In this document: positions 11,350 to 20,327 of the stretch, one piece after another
Layout: every line of letters starts with the position of its first letter
Position numbering within the stretch: position 1 is the first letter of the stretch
Origin: Azonexus hydrophilus
GTDB lineage: Bacteria; Pseudomonadota; Gammaproteobacteria; Burkholderiales; Rhodocyclaceae
Length of the DNA stretch: 64,000 nt
NCBI RefSeq assembly: GCF_001956855.1
Contig: NZ_MTHD01000003.1
Location: forward strand, 124,001 to 188,000
Reading direction: 5' to 3'
Translations under genes and position numbers: made by a program
Notes under the pieces: model-generated
Told to the model about the DNA's origin: nothing
Seen by the model: only the letters and a program-made list of their open reading frames with translations
Database searches by the model: none

Positions 11350-12681
11350 ATGATGGCAAAAATCAAGGCTGGACTTCTTTCGTTGCGCGATCTGTTTGCG
11401 ACCGCCTGGTGGATTTTTTTGATTGCCGGCGTGGGTTTCGTCATTGCCTTCCAGTTCGTCGAGCCGGCACCACCGCGCCACGTCATCATGACCAGCGGCG
11501 GCGACAGCGGCGCCTACTATCATTTTGCCAAGCGCTACGAGGCGATCCTGGCCCGCGCCGGGATCACGCTGGAGGTGCGGACATCGGAAGGATCGGTGCA
11601 GAATCTCGAGCGCCTGCGCAGCGGCGAAGCACAGATCGGTTTCATCCAGGGCGGCGTCGTCGAGCAGCCCGATGACGCCGATATCGACCAGGAACCCGAA
11701 AACTACGGCCTGCTCTCGCTGGGCAGCGTGTTCTACGAACCGGTCTGGGTTTTCTATCGCGGAAAAACCATCGACCGCTTGAGCGACCTGCAGGGCAAAC
11801 GTATCGCCATCGGCCAGGAAGGCTCCGGCATTCGCCAGCTGGCGCAGCGCCTGCTGGAAGACAATGAGGTCGATTTCAAGGCCAACACGCTGCCGATTTC
11901 CGGCCTCGACGCAGCCGAAGAGCTGCAGCAAGGGCGTATCGACGCCGCCTTCATCATTGCCGCCGAGCATGCGCCGGTGGTCCAGGTGCTGCTGCGCTCG
12001 CCCGGCGTCAAGCTGATGAACTTCTCGCAATCCTTCGCCTACGAGCGCCGCTATCCCTTTCTGACCCGGCTGACGATGCCCAAGGGCGTTGCCGACCTGG
12101 TGCGCGACCTGCCGCCGGAAGATACCCGTGTGCTGGCGCCGACGGCCAGTCTGGTGGTCAGCGAGGATCTGCACCCGGCGCTGCAGAACCTGCTGCTGCA
12201 GGCGGCGCGCCAGGTCCATGGCAAGCCGGGGTTCTTCCAGACTGCCAACGAATTCCCGGCCTACATGGATGCGATGCTGCCGCTGTCGTCCGAGGCCGAC
12301 CGTTTCTTCAAGTCCGGCCCGCCGTTCCTGCAGCGTTACCTGCCGTTCTGGCTGGCGGTGCTGGTCGATCGCCTGATCGTGCTGCTGGTGCCGGTGATCG
12401 CCCTGCTCATTCCGCTGATGCGTGTGGCGCCGGCGCTGTACAGCTGGCGGGTGCGCTCGAAGGTGTTCCGCTGCTACGGCGAACTGAAATTCCTCGAGGA
12501 CGACCTGAAGAACCATTACGACCCGGCGCGCCTGGAAGAATACCGCAGCCGTCTCGACACGCTCGACGAGGAGGCGGCCGTACTGCATGTGCCGCTGGGC
12601 TACACCGATCTGGTCTATACCCTGCGCGAGCACGTCAACCTGGTGCGGCGCATTCTCGACAAGAAGGAGCGTGGTGCATGA
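11350..12681 (+). CDS. membrane-anchored TAXI-type solute-binding protein
   Basis: A 443-residue protein with a TAXI (TRAP-associated extracytoplasmic immunogenic) domain. An N-terminal helix near 20-36 (WWIFLIAGVGFVIAFQFV) anchors rather than releases it. Residues about 45-320 are the periplasmic fold: SGGDSGAYYHFAKRYEAIL, EGSVQNLERLRSGEAQIGFIQGG, then GSGIRQLAQRLLEDN. A second strong hydrophobic region near 335-365 (LVDRLIVLLVPVIALLIPLM) precedes a charged, coiled-coil-like tail of about 75 residues, probably cytoplasmic. No TRAP permease gene is adjacent, so a sensing or regulatory job seems as likely as transport. Its last four bases overlap the next gene. Confidence 0.88.
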   Translation: MMAKIKAGLLSLRDLFATAWWIFLIAGVGFVIAFQFVEPAPPRHVIMTSGGDSGAYYHFAKRYEAILARAGITLEVRTSEGSVQNLERLRSGEAQIGFIQGGVVEQPDDADIDQEPENYGLLSLGSVFYEPVWVFYRGKTIDRLSDLQGKRIAIGQEGSGIRQLAQRLLEDNEVDFKANTLPISGLDAAEELQQGRIDAAFIIAAEHAPVVQVLLRSPGVKLMNFSQSFAYERRYPFLTRLTMPKGVADLVRDLPPEDTRVLAPTASLVVSEDLHPALQNLLLQAARQVHGKPGFFQTANEFPAYMDAMLPLSSEADRFFKSGPPFLQRYLPFWLAVLVDRLIVLLVPVIALLIPLMRVAPALYSWRVRSKVFRCYGELKFLEDDLKNHYDPARLEEYRSRLDTLDEEAAVLHVPLGYTDLVYTLREHVNLVRRILDKKERGA

Positions 12682-13307
12682 AAGGTTTCCTCGTCGCCAA
12701 TCCCAAGGGCGGTTCGGGCAAGAGCACGCTGGCAACCAACCTCGCCGGCTATTTCGCCAATCGCGGCCATGATGTGATGCTCGGTGACATCGACCGCCAG
12801 TTGTCGTCGCGCGAATGGCTGTCGACCCGCCCGTTCGAACTGCCGACCATCGACACCTGGGATATCGGTCCGGACAAAATTGCCCGGCCGCCGAAAGGCA
12901 CCACGCACGTTGTCCTCGATACCCCGGCCGGCTTGTACGGCAAGCTGCTCGACAAGGTGCTGAAGCTATCGACGCGGGTCATCGTGCCGGTGCAGCCGTC
13001 GATGTTCGACATGCGGGCGACGCGCCATTTCCTCGAAGCGCTGCTGGACGAAAAAGCGGTGCGCAAGGGTCGCGCCGATGTTGCCGTGATCGGCATGCGC
13101 GTCGATGCGCGGACGCGGGCGGCGGCCGAACTGGAGCGTTTCTTTGCCACCTTCGACCTGCCGGTGCTGGCTTACCTGCGCGATACCCAGGTTTATGTCC
13201 AGGCTGCTGCTGCCGGCATGACGCTGTTCGACCTGCCGCGCTCGCGCGCCGAGCGCGACATTGAGCAGTGGCAGGCGATCATCGAGTGGGTCGAGCGGCC
13301 GCAGTGA
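12678..13307 (+). CDS. ParA/MinD-family ATPase
   Basis: A 209-residue deviant-Walker ATPase. The N-terminal NPKGGSGKST (residues 8-17) has the signature second lysine of ParA/MinD proteins; LGDIDRQLSSREWL follows as switch I and VVLDTPAG near 75 as switch II. There is no DNA-binding N-terminal extension and no ParB gene next to it, so it is an orphan rather than a chromosome-segregation ParA. The ATGA overlap with the TAXI gene suggests coupled expression. Possible roles are positioning of the TAXI protein or of the type IV pilus machinery whose regulators follow; neither is shown by sequence. Confidence 0.88.
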   Translation: MKGFLVANPKGGSGKSTLATNLAGYFANRGHDVMLGDIDRQLSSREWLSTRPFELPTIDTWDIGPDKIARPPKGTTHVVLDTPAGLYGKLLDKVLKLSTRVIVPVQPSMFDMRATRHFLEALLDEKAVRKGRADVAVIGMRVDARTRAAAELERFFATFDLPVLAYLRDTQVYVQAAAAGMTLFDLPRSRAERDIEQWQAIIEWVERPQ

Positions 13308-13317
13308 AGGAATGCCC

Positions 13318-13545
13318 ATGCTGAAATATCTTCTGCTGCTGATCCTCGCCCTGGTCGTCTGGTGGGCCTGGAAGAAGCGGGCGGAACTGCCGCCTGCCGC
13401 GGAGACGCCGCCGCCATTGCCGGAGCGCATGGTGCGCTGCGCCCATTGCGGCGTGCATCTGCCGGAGAGCGACGCGCTGGCCGATGGCGACCGCCATTTC
13501 TGCAACGAGGCGCATCGCCGGGCCGCCCAGACTGCCGGGAAGTGA
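13318..13545 (+). CDS. PP0621-family small membrane zinc-finger protein
   Basis: A 75-residue protein starting at 13318 (MLKYLLLLILALVVWWAW), i.e. an N-terminal membrane helix, a short proline-rich linker, then CAHCGVHLPESDAL...FCNEAHRR. The C-x2-C plus C and H residues suggest a small zinc-binding module facing the cytoplasm. In beta- and gammaproteobacteria this family commonly sits just before pilS-pilR, as here, which links it by context to type IV pilus control. The function is unknown. Confidence 0.85.
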   Translation: MLKYLLLLILALVVWWAWKKRAELPPAAETPPPLPERMVRCAHCGVHLPESDALADGDRHFCNEAHRRAAQTAGK

Positions 13546-13546
13546 C

Positions 13547-15118
13547 GTGCAGGGCTGGCTGACGACAACCTGGGAGGCCAACTGGCGCTCCTTCCTGTAT
13601 TTCAACCTGTACCGGCTGTTGCTCGGCGGCTTGTGTTTTGTGGCGCTGTTGTTTCCCAACGAATGGACGGTGCGGCTCAACCTGCTGCCTTCAGGCTTCA
13701 ATTTCTCGCTGCTGGCCATCTATATCCTGGTGACCGCTGGCGGCATGGTGCTCGCACGCCTCTGGCAAAGGCACTTCAATTTCCAGCTATCGACACAGGT
13801 TATTGTCGATGTGCTGGTGATCAACACGCTGATGTACATCGCCGGTGGCGTCAGCAGCGGATTCGGCCTGGTTCTGCTGATTTCACTGGCCGCCGCCAGC
13901 CTTGTCGGGCAAGGACGACTGGTGCTGTTCTACGCGGCGCTGGCAACGCTGGCGGCCTTGTTTTCGCAAACAGTCGGCATCCTCTATCGGGGGATCGATC
14001 AGGGCAGCATCGTTCAGGCCGGCTTCATTTCGGCGGGCTATTTCGCCACCGCCATTCTCGCCCGCCTGCTCGGTCAGCGCATCATGATCAACGAGGACCT
14101 GGCGCGGCGCCGCGGCATTGCGCTGGATAACCAGATTCGCATCAACCAGCGGGTGGTCGAGCGCATGCAGGATGGTGTGCTGATCGTTTCGCGTGACGGT
14201 CAGGTCGTCCGTCACAACCCGATGGCAGCCTGGCTGCTCGGCCTGCCGGAGCGTGGCAACCTGGCCGAGCATGCGCCGACGCTGGATGCGGCGCTGGCGC
14301 TCTGGCGTGCCGGTGGCGGCAACGACAGCGTGATGTTTCTCGGTGGCGGCAATGCCGAACTCGGCGCGCGTTTCGAATCGACAGCCAGTTCGGATGGCGA
14401 GGTGCTGGTCTTCGTCGAGGACATCGGGCGCATCAAGGAGCAGGCCAAGCAACTCAAGCTCGCTGCGCTGGGACGCCTGACGGCAAGCATCGCACACGAA
14501 ATCCGTAATCCGCTGTCGGCCATCAGCCATGCCGGGGAATTGCTCAAGGAAGAGCGGCGTGGCGATATCTATGAGCGCCTGCTGCGCATCATCGGTGACA
14601 ATACGGCACGCCTCGATCGCATCGTCAGCGATGTGCTCGAACTGGGGCGCCAGAAACAGCCGCAGGGCGAGTCGATTCCCCTGGGCGGGTTTCTCGAGGA
14701 TTTTGCGGTCGACCTGCTGGCCAACGAGAATCTGCCGGCGACAACGATCACGCTGGATGTCCCGGACGGTGTGTTCATGTGCTTCGACCGCGCGCATCTG
14801 CACCAGGTGATGTGGAATCTGGTGGGCAACGGCCTGCGTCATTCATCGCGCAGCCCCGGTGCCTTGCACATCAAGGTCGTGCCCGGTGCGCGCCAGGGCT
14901 GGGTAGAATTGCATGTCAGCGACGATGGCCCCGGCGTGCCGGCCGAACTGCGCGACCAGGTGTTCGAGCCGTTCTTCACGACGCATACGCAGGGTACCGG
15001 GCTGGGCCTGTTCATCGCCCGCGAGTTGTGTGTGGCTAACGGTGGCTCGCTGGTACTGGCGCCTGAGTCTGTTGGTGCCCATTTCATTGTTACCGGGAGA
15101 ATCGATACGTGTCCCTGA
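13547..15118 (+). CDS. pilS: type IV pilus sensor histidine kinase PilS
   Basis: Membrane sensor kinase (523 aa from the GTG at 13547, one base after the previous stop; an upstream in-frame ATG would lie inside the PP0621 gene). About six hydrophobic helices fill residues 20-200, followed by a PAS-like region, a HisKA domain with SIAHEIRNPLSAISHAGELL (His near 316) and an ATPase domain (DDGPGVP, TGLGLFIARELC). This layout matches PilS, which phosphorylates PilR and is modulated by pilin levels in the membrane. The pilR GTG start lies inside the last codons. Confidence 0.9.
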   Translation: MQGWLTTTWEANWRSFLYFNLYRLLLGGLCFVALLFPNEWTVRLNLLPSGFNFSLLAIYILVTAGGMVLARLWQRHFNFQLSTQVIVDVLVINTLMYIAGGVSSGFGLVLLISLAAASLVGQGRLVLFYAALATLAALFSQTVGILYRGIDQGSIVQAGFISAGYFATAILARLLGQRIMINEDLARRRGIALDNQIRINQRVVERMQDGVLIVSRDGQVVRHNPMAAWLLGLPERGNLAEHAPTLDAALALWRAGGGNDSVMFLGGGNAELGARFESTASSDGEVLVFVEDIGRIKEQAKQLKLAALGRLTASIAHEIRNPLSAISHAGELLKEERRGDIYERLLRIIGDNTARLDRIVSDVLELGRQKQPQGESIPLGGFLEDFAVDLLANENLPATTITLDVPDGVFMCFDRAHLHQVMWNLVGNGLRHSSRSPGALHIKVVPGARQGWVELHVSDDGPGVPAELRDQVFEPFFTTHTQGTGLGLFIARELCVANGGSLVLAPESVGAHFIVTGRIDTCP

Positions 15119-16461
15119 TCCGTGGCGAACGACGCCCTCGTGGCGAGCTGAATCGTGTCCTCGTTGTCGATGACGAGGCGGATATCCGCGAGTTGATCGA
15201 CCTGACGCTGGCGCGTATGGGCTTGGCGGCCGAGTGTGCCGGTTCGGTGGCCGAGGCGAAGGCGGTGCTGGCAGCCGGCAGTTTCCAGTTGTGCCTGACC
15301 GACATGCGTCTGCCCGATGGTGATGGGCTGGAGATCGTGCGTCACATCGGTGAGCAGTATCCGCAATTGCCGGTGGCCGTGATCACCGCCTACGGCAGTG
15401 CCGAGAATGCCGTCGCTGCACTCAAGGCCGGCGCCTTCGATTACCTGGCCAAGCCGGTCGGGCTGGAACAGTTGCGGGCGCTGGTCAAATCGGCCTTGCG
15501 TCTGCCGGACAGCGCTGCGGAAAATGACGAATTGCGGGCGTTGACCGGAGAATCGGCGAGCATGCAGCAGGTGCGCGCGATGATCGAGAAAATGGCGCGC
15601 AGCCAGGCACCGATCTACATCTCCGGCGAATCGGGCAGCGGCAAGGAACTGGCGGCACGGCTGATCCATGCGCGCAGTGCGCGCAGCGCCGCGCCCTTTG
15701 TGCCGGTCAACTGCGGTGCGATCCCGGAAAACCTGATGGAGAGCGAATTCTTCGGCTATCGCAAGGGCGCCTTCACCGGCGCCGACAGCGACCGTGACGG
15801 ATTCTTCCAGGCGGCCAGCGGCGGCACGCTGTTCCTCGACGAAGTCGCCGACCTGCCGCTGGCGATGCAGGTCAAGCTGTTGCGTGCGATCCAGGAAAAG
15901 CGCGTGCGCAAGGTCGGTGCCGTTGCCGAGGAACCGGTCGATCTGCGCGTCATCTGTGCGACGCATCGCAACTTGCGCGAATGTGTGGATCAGGGCAAGT
16001 TCCGCCAGGATCTTTACTACCGGCTGAATGTCATCGAACTGCGCATGCCGCCGCTGCGCGAGCGCATGGAGGACATCGCGCCGCTGGTCGACAGCCTGCT
16101 CGGCAAGCTCTGCGGCGAGTCGCATCCGCGGCTGTCGGCGGCGGCGATCAAGGCGCTGCAACTGTATTCCTTTCCTGGCAACGTGCGCGAACTGGAGAAC
16201 ATCCTCGAGCGCTCGACCGCGCTGTGCGCCGGTGACCTGATCGAACCCGAGGACCTGCACCTGGAGCCCGAGGAGGCCTGTGGCAACGACCTGCAGGGGC
16301 GCGGCAGCGAGACGCTCGACGACTACCTGAACCGCCTTGAACGCCAGGCCATCCTCGAAGCATTGCAGAAGACCGAGGGCAACCGCACGGCAGCGGCGCG
16401 TCTGCTCGGCGTCACCTTCCGTTCGCTGCGCTACCGACTGGAACGGCTGGGCATCGAATGA
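15109..16461 (+). CDS. pilR: sigma-54 response regulator PilR
   Basis: NtrC-class activator (450 aa, GTG start overlapping pilS by 10 bp). Receiver domain at 1-125 with phospho-acceptor Asp near 65 (LTDMRLPDGDG) and conserved Lys (LAKPVG); AAA+ domain at 140-380 with Walker A GESGSGKE and the sigma54-contact motif GAFTGAD near 220; Fis-type helix-turn-helix at the C-terminus (NRTAAARLLGVTFRSLRYRL). PilR activates pilin (pilA) transcription with RpoN; pilA itself is not in this window. Confidence 0.93.
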   Translation: MSLIRGERRPRGELNRVLVVDDEADIRELIDLTLARMGLAAECAGSVAEAKAVLAAGSFQLCLTDMRLPDGDGLEIVRHIGEQYPQLPVAVITAYGSAENAVAALKAGAFDYLAKPVGLEQLRALVKSALRLPDSAAENDELRALTGESASMQQVRAMIEKMARSQAPIYISGESGSGKELAARLIHARSARSAAPFVPVNCGAIPENLMESEFFGYRKGAFTGADSDRDGFFQAASGGTLFLDEVADLPLAMQVKLLRAIQEKRVRKVGAVAEEPVDLRVICATHRNLRECVDQGKFRQDLYYRLNVIELRMPPLRERMEDIAPLVDSLLGKLCGESHPRLSAAAIKALQLYSFPGNVRELENILERSTALCAGDLIEPEDLHLEPEEACGNDLQGRGSETLDDYLNRLERQAILEALQKTEGNRTAAARLLGVTFRSLRYRLERLGIE

Positions 16462-17027
16462 GCGCCTGGCTGGAAAATGGCTGGCTCGCTGCGGTTGACC
16501 GCAGGAAATCGCCGAATTTCGGCGAGCGGCCGGCCGGCACGGAAGTGTCGCTGGTCGTCGTGCACAACATCAGCCTGCCGCCCGGCGAATTCGGCGGTGA
16601 CTGGGTCGAGGATTTCTTCCTCAACCGGCTCGATGCTGCGGTCCACCCCTATTTCGCCGAGATTTCCGGGCTGCAGGTATCGGCGCATTTCTACGTCAGG
16701 CGCGACGGTCGCGTCGTCCAGTTCGTCGCTTGCGACCAGCGTGCCTGGCACGCCGGGCGTTCGGACTGGTGCGGGCGCCACAACTGCAATGATTTCTCGG
16801 TCGGCATCGAACTCGAAGGCTGCGACGAGCAGCCGTTCACCGAAGCCCAATACGCTGCGCTGTGGCGCCTGCTCGATGCCTTGCGCCAGCGCTACCCGAT
16901 CACCGCGATCGCCGGCCACAGCGACATTGCCCCCGGGCGAAAAACCGATCCCGGCACGCATTTCGACTGGGCGGCGGTCGCCGCCCGTTATCCCGGGCTC
17001 GCCTTACCGCCCGAAGTAGCGGCGTAG
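16458..17027 (+). CDS. ampD: 1,6-anhydro-N-acetylmuramyl-L-alanine amidase AmpD
   Basis: Cytoplasmic zinc amidase (189 aa) that cleaves recycled anhydro-muropeptides; in many bacteria it also keeps AmpC beta-lactamase off. Zinc ligands are visible as VVVHN (His near 36) and GHSDIAPGRKTDPG (His near 154, Asp near 164, with the catalytic Lys between). Length matches E. coli AmpD (183 aa). ATGA overlap with pilR at the start, and a 24-bp convergent overlap with the aminotransferase gene at the end. The codons near residue 12 contain a CTGCGGTTGACCGCAG palindrome (16490-16505). Confidence 0.95.
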   Translation: MSAWLENGWLAAVDRRKSPNFGERPAGTEVSLVVVHNISLPPGEFGGDWVEDFFLNRLDAAVHPYFAEISGLQVSAHFYVRRDGRVVQFVACDQRAWHAGRSDWCGRHNCNDFSVGIELEGCDEQPFTEAQYAALWRLLDALRQRYPITAIAGHSDIAPGRKTDPGTHFDWAAVAARYPGLALPPEVAA

Positions 17028-18164
17028 GCGTTCGACCGCCTCGGCCAGCCGATCGACGCTGGTGGTGTAGGCGAAGCGGATGTGTTTTTCCGGCGCGTTG
17101 CTGCCGAAATCCAGTCCCGGCGTCGCCGCCACGCCGGTTTTTTCGAGCAGGTCGCGGGCCAGCGTGAAGCTGTCGGCGGCCAGCGCCGAACAGTCGCAAT
17201 ACAGATAGAAGGCACCTTCCGGCCGGGCGGTGATGTGAAAACCGATGGCTTCCAGCGCCGGTGCGAGGAAATCGCGACGGCGGCGGAATTCGGCACGGCG
17301 TTCCTCGAGGATGGCGATGGTTTCCGGCAGGAAGGCGGCGAGCGCGGCGTATTGCGCCGGTGTCGACGGACAGAGCACGAGGTTCTGCGCCAGTTTCTCG
17401 ACATCGCGGACGAAAGCCTCGGGAATTACCATCCAGCCCAGTCGCCAGCCGGTCATCTGGAAATATTTCGAGAAGCTGTTGATCACCCAGATGTCGTCGC
17501 CGGCTGCGCAGGCAGTTGTAGCGTTAGTTTCGTACGTCAGACCGTGATAGATCTCGTCGACCAGAAAATGGCCGTTATTCTTGCGGCAGACCTCGGCCAG
17601 CGCCGCGATCTCGGGCAGGGTCAGCAAGGTGCCGGTCGGGTTCGCCGGCGAGGCAACGAGCAGACCGGCGGTGAGTTCGTTCCAGGCTGCGCTGACCTGC
17701 GTCGGGGTCGGCTGGAAATTGCTGTTGGGGCCGACGGCAATCGACTGCGGTCGACCTTCGTAGGTGCGCAAAATGTGCCGGTTGCATGGGTATCCAGGGT
17801 CGGCCAGCAGCCATTCGCTGCCGGGATCGGCGAGGCAGGCGAAGGCCAGATTGAGCGCACCGGAGGCGCCGTTGGTGACGGCGATGCGCGCTGCCGGCAC
17901 GGTGACGCCGTAGCGCTGGCGGTAGAAATCGCTGATTGCGGCGCGCAGTTCGGGCAGACCGAAGGCCTGGGTGTACAGCGTTTTTCCCGATTTTATGGCG
18001 TCGACCGCAGCATTTGCGATCGGTGCCGGCGTCGGAAAGTCGGGTTCGCCGATTTCCATGTGGATGATGTCGTGGCCTTCAGCTTCAAGCTGGCGGGCGC
18101 GGGTCAGCAATTCGACGACGTGGAATGGCTCGATGTCGGCCAGACGGGCAGCGGAACGCAGCAT
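17004..18164 (-). CDS. PLP-dependent aminotransferase, class I/II
   Basis: A 386-residue fold-type I aminotransferase. The ATG at 18164 has GGAG six bases upstream; the longer in-frame version would start with TTG. The PLP lysine is in NSFSKYFQMTGWRLGW (near residue 233), the PLP-phosphate and ring contacts in NGASGALNLAF and NPTGTLL, and the substrate-carboxylate Arg near the C-terminus (IRFAYTT). It resembles the AspC/AlaC-like subgroup with MEIGEPDFPTP near residue 45. Substrate cannot be fixed from sequence. Its 3' end overlaps ampD by 24 bp tail to tail. Confidence 0.88.
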   Translation of the reverse strand: MLRSAARLADIEPFHVVELLTRARQLEAEGHDIIHMEIGEPDFPTPAPIANAAVDAIKSGKTLYTQAFGLPELRAAISDFYRQRYGVTVPAARIAVTNGASGALNLAFACLADPGSEWLLADPGYPCNRHILRTYEGRPQSIAVGPNSNFQPTPTQVSAAWNELTAGLLVASPANPTGTLLTLPEIAALAEVCRKNNGHFLVDEIYHGLTYETNATTACAAGDDIWVINSFSKYFQMTGWRLGWMVIPEAFVRDVEKLAQNLVLCPSTPAQYAALAAFLPETIAILEERRAEFRRRRDFLAPALEAIGFHITARPEGAFYLYCDCSALAADSFTLARDLLEKTGVAATPGLDFGSNAPEKHIRFAYTTSVDRLAEAVERLRRYFGR

Positions 18165-18182
18165 GCAATTCTCCAAAGCAAA

Positions 18183-18216
18183 ACGGCCACCGGGTTTTGC
18201 TAACCCCGGTGGCCGT
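18183..18216 (-). terminator. rho-independent terminator of pckG
   Basis: Perfect 12-bp stem (18183-18194 / 18205-18216, ACGGCCACCGGG and its complement) with a 10-base loop. Read on the minus strand it is followed by TTTTGC. It starts 22 bp beyond the pckG stop and separates it from the aminotransferase gene. Confidence 0.85.
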
Positions 18217-18238
18217 ATGATCCTGGCTCAGGCTAGGA

Positions 18239-20083
18239 TCAGGCGGCGTCCTTGAAGATGCCCATTTCGAACAGTTCGCGCTTGAGCACGAGTTCGCGCG
18301 GCATCTTTTCGCCCATCTTGTCGAACCATTCCTTGTGGCCGGCCAGTTCGGACTTCCAGGCGTCGGCGTCGATGGTGGTCAGGGCTTCGAAATCGGCCTT
18401 GTCGATTTCCAGACCGTTCCAGTCGATGTCCTCGAATTTCGGCATCCAGCCGAGCACGGTTTCCTTGGCGGCAACGGTGCCCTTGCAGCGTTGGACGATC
18501 CACTTCAGTACGCGCATGTTGTCGCCAAAGCCCGGCCACATGAAGTTGCCGTCCTTGTCCATGCGGAACCAGTTGACGCAGAAGATCTTTGGCGTGGCAT
18601 CGACGGTCTTGCCCATCTTCAGCCAATGGTTGAAGTAGTCGCCCATGTGGTAGCCACAGAACGGCAGCATGGCGAACGGGTCGCGACGGACGACACCCTG
18701 CTGGCCGAAGGCAGCGGCAGTGGTTTCGGAACCGAGGGTAGCGGCCATGTAGACGCCGTAGTTCCAGTTGAAGGCTTGATACACCAGCGGCACGGTGGTG
18801 GCGCGGCGGCCGCCGAAGATGAAGGCCGAGATCGGCACGCCGGCCGGATCTTCCCAAGCCGAGTCAACCGACGGGCACTGGCTGGCCGGGGCGGTGAAAC
18901 GCGAGTTGGCGTGGGCAGCCTTGCGACCGTTCTTGCCGTCTTCCGGCGTCCAGTCCTTGCCTTGCCAGTCGATCAGGTGATCCGGTGCCTGCTTGGTCAG
19001 GCCTTCCCACCACACGTCGCCATCGTCGGTCAGCGCGACGTTGGTGAAGATGATGTTTTCCTTCAACGTGGCCAGCGCGTTGAAATTGGTCTTTTCCGAG
19101 GTACCCGGGGCAACGCCGAAGAAGCCGGCTTCCGGGTTGATGGCGTAGAAACGGGTAACGCCGTCCTTGTCGACACGCGGTTTGATCCAGGCGATGTCGT
19201 CGCCGATGGTGGTGATCTTCCAGCCGTCGAGGGTCTTCGGCGGGATCAGCATGGCGAAGTTGGTCTTGCCGCAGGCCGACGGGAAGGCGGCAGCGACGTA
19301 GGACTTTTCACCTTCCGGCGATTCGACGCCGAGGATGAGCATGTGTTCGGCCAGCCAGCCCTGGTCGCGCGCCATGTTGGAGGCGATGCGCAGCGCGAAG
19401 CACTTCTTGCCGAGCAGGGCGTTGCCGCCGTAGCCGGAACCGTAGGACCAGATTTCGCGGGTTTCCGGGTAGTGCACGATGTATTTGACGGTCGGGTTGC
19501 ACGGCCACTTGCTATCCTGCTGGCCCGGTTCGAGCGGCGCGCCGACAGTGTGGATGCAGGGCACGAATTCGCCATCGGTGCCGAGCACGTCGAAGACCTT
19601 CTTGCCCATGCGGGTCATCGTGCGCATGTTGGTGACGACGTAGGCGGAGTCGGTAATCTCGAAGCCGATGTGGGCGATCGGCGAACCGAGCGGACCCATC
19701 GAGAACGGGATGACGTACATCGTACGGCCCTTCATGCAGCCCTTGAACAGGCCGTTCAGGGTTTCGCGCATGACGGCAGGCTCTTCCCAGTTGTTGGTCG
19801 GGCCGGCGTCTTCCTTCTTGGCTGAGCAGATGTAGGTGCGGTCTTCGACACGGGCGACGTCGGACGGGTCGGAGAAGGCAAGGTAGGAATTCGGACGCTT
19901 GGCCGGATTCAGCTTGATCAGCGTGCCGGCTTCTACCATTTCCGCACACAGACGGTCATACTCTTCCTGCGACCCGTCGCACCAGTGAATCTGGTCGGGC
20001 TGGGTCAGCGCGGCGATCTCTGCGACCCAAGTCTTCAGGCCTTCATGTTTGACGTAGTCGGGTGCATTCAGCGGTGCGGTCAT
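18239..20083 (-). CDS. pckG: phosphoenolpyruvate carboxykinase (GTP)
   Basis: GTP-dependent PEPCK (614 aa from the ATG at 20083, [20 protein letters not shown]), converting oxaloacetate to PEP for gluconeogenesis. Nucleotide P-loop [12 protein letters not shown] lies near residue 267, metal-binding [11 protein letters not shown] near 290, and the reactive Cys is in the P-loop (SACGKTN). [13 protein letters not shown] and WNYGVYMAA are family blocks. An upstream in-frame extension to 20125 is less likely since the 614-aa form matches family length (about 600-620). It is divergent from the malic enzyme gene, so C3/C4 interconversion is clustered here. Confidence 0.96.
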   Translation of the reverse strand: MTAPLNAPDYVKHEGLKTWVAEIAALTQPDQIHWCDGSQEEYDRLCAEMVEAGTLIKLNPAKRPNSYLAFSDPSDVARVEDRTYICSAKKEDAGPTNNWEEPAVMRETLNGLFKGCMKGRTMYVIPFSMGPLGSPIAHIGFEITDSAYVVTNMRTMTRMGKKVFDVLGTDGEFVPCIHTVGAPLEPGQQDSKWPCNPTVKYIVHYPETREIWSYGSGYGGNALLGKKCFALRIASNMARDQGWLAEHMLILGVESPEGEKSYVAAAFPSACGKTNFAMLIPPKTLDGWKITTIGDDIAWIKPRVDKDGVTRFYAINPEAGFFGVAPGTSEKTNFNALATLKENIIFTNVALTDDGDVWWEGLTKQAPDHLIDWQGKDWTPEDGKNGRKAAHANSRFTAPASQCPSVDSAWEDPAGVPISAFIFGGRRATTVPLVYQAFNWNYGVYMAATLGSETTAAAFGQQGVVRRDPFAMLPFCGYHMGDYFNHWLKMGKTVDATPKIFCVNWFRMDKDGNFMWPGFGDNMRVLKWIVQRCKGTVAAKETVLGWMPKFEDIDWNGLEIDKADFEALTTIDADAWKSELAGHKEWFDKMGEKMPRELVLKRELFEMGIFKDAA

Positions 20084-20271
20084 GGCGATGTCTCTCTCTA
20101 AGTTACTGAAATAGCTAGGTTTCACGCCAGTCGCCGGGAGCTGCCACCAAGACTTAGAGCGGCGAGGGGCCGTCGGCTGGGAAGCCCGTAATTATGCATG
20201 AAGTGAGGGTAAATAGCTACTTGACTTTCTGTTGCTAAGTGATGTCCGAAATAGGGCCTTGAGCGGCCGCG

Positions 20272-20280
20272 TGATATAAT
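20272..20280 (+). promoter_or_regulatory. extended -10 promoter of maeB
   Basis: TGATATAAT at 20272-20280: a perfect TATAAT preceded by TG at the extended -10 position. No good -35 is seen at 16-18 bp. It lies 48 bp before the maeB start, which has a strong GGAGGAAG ribosome site. Confidence 0.6.
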
Positions 20281-20327
20281 TTACCGCATCCCAAAAACGT
20301 ATTTCACGATATAAAACGGAGGAAGAC

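Noticed and set aside
8809-12735. 1308-codon open frame on the minus strand opposite uvrD and the TAXI gene
   Set aside because: It is a GC-driven antisense shadow; uvrD and the TAXI gene on the plus strand have full family motifs, and the antisense translation shows none.
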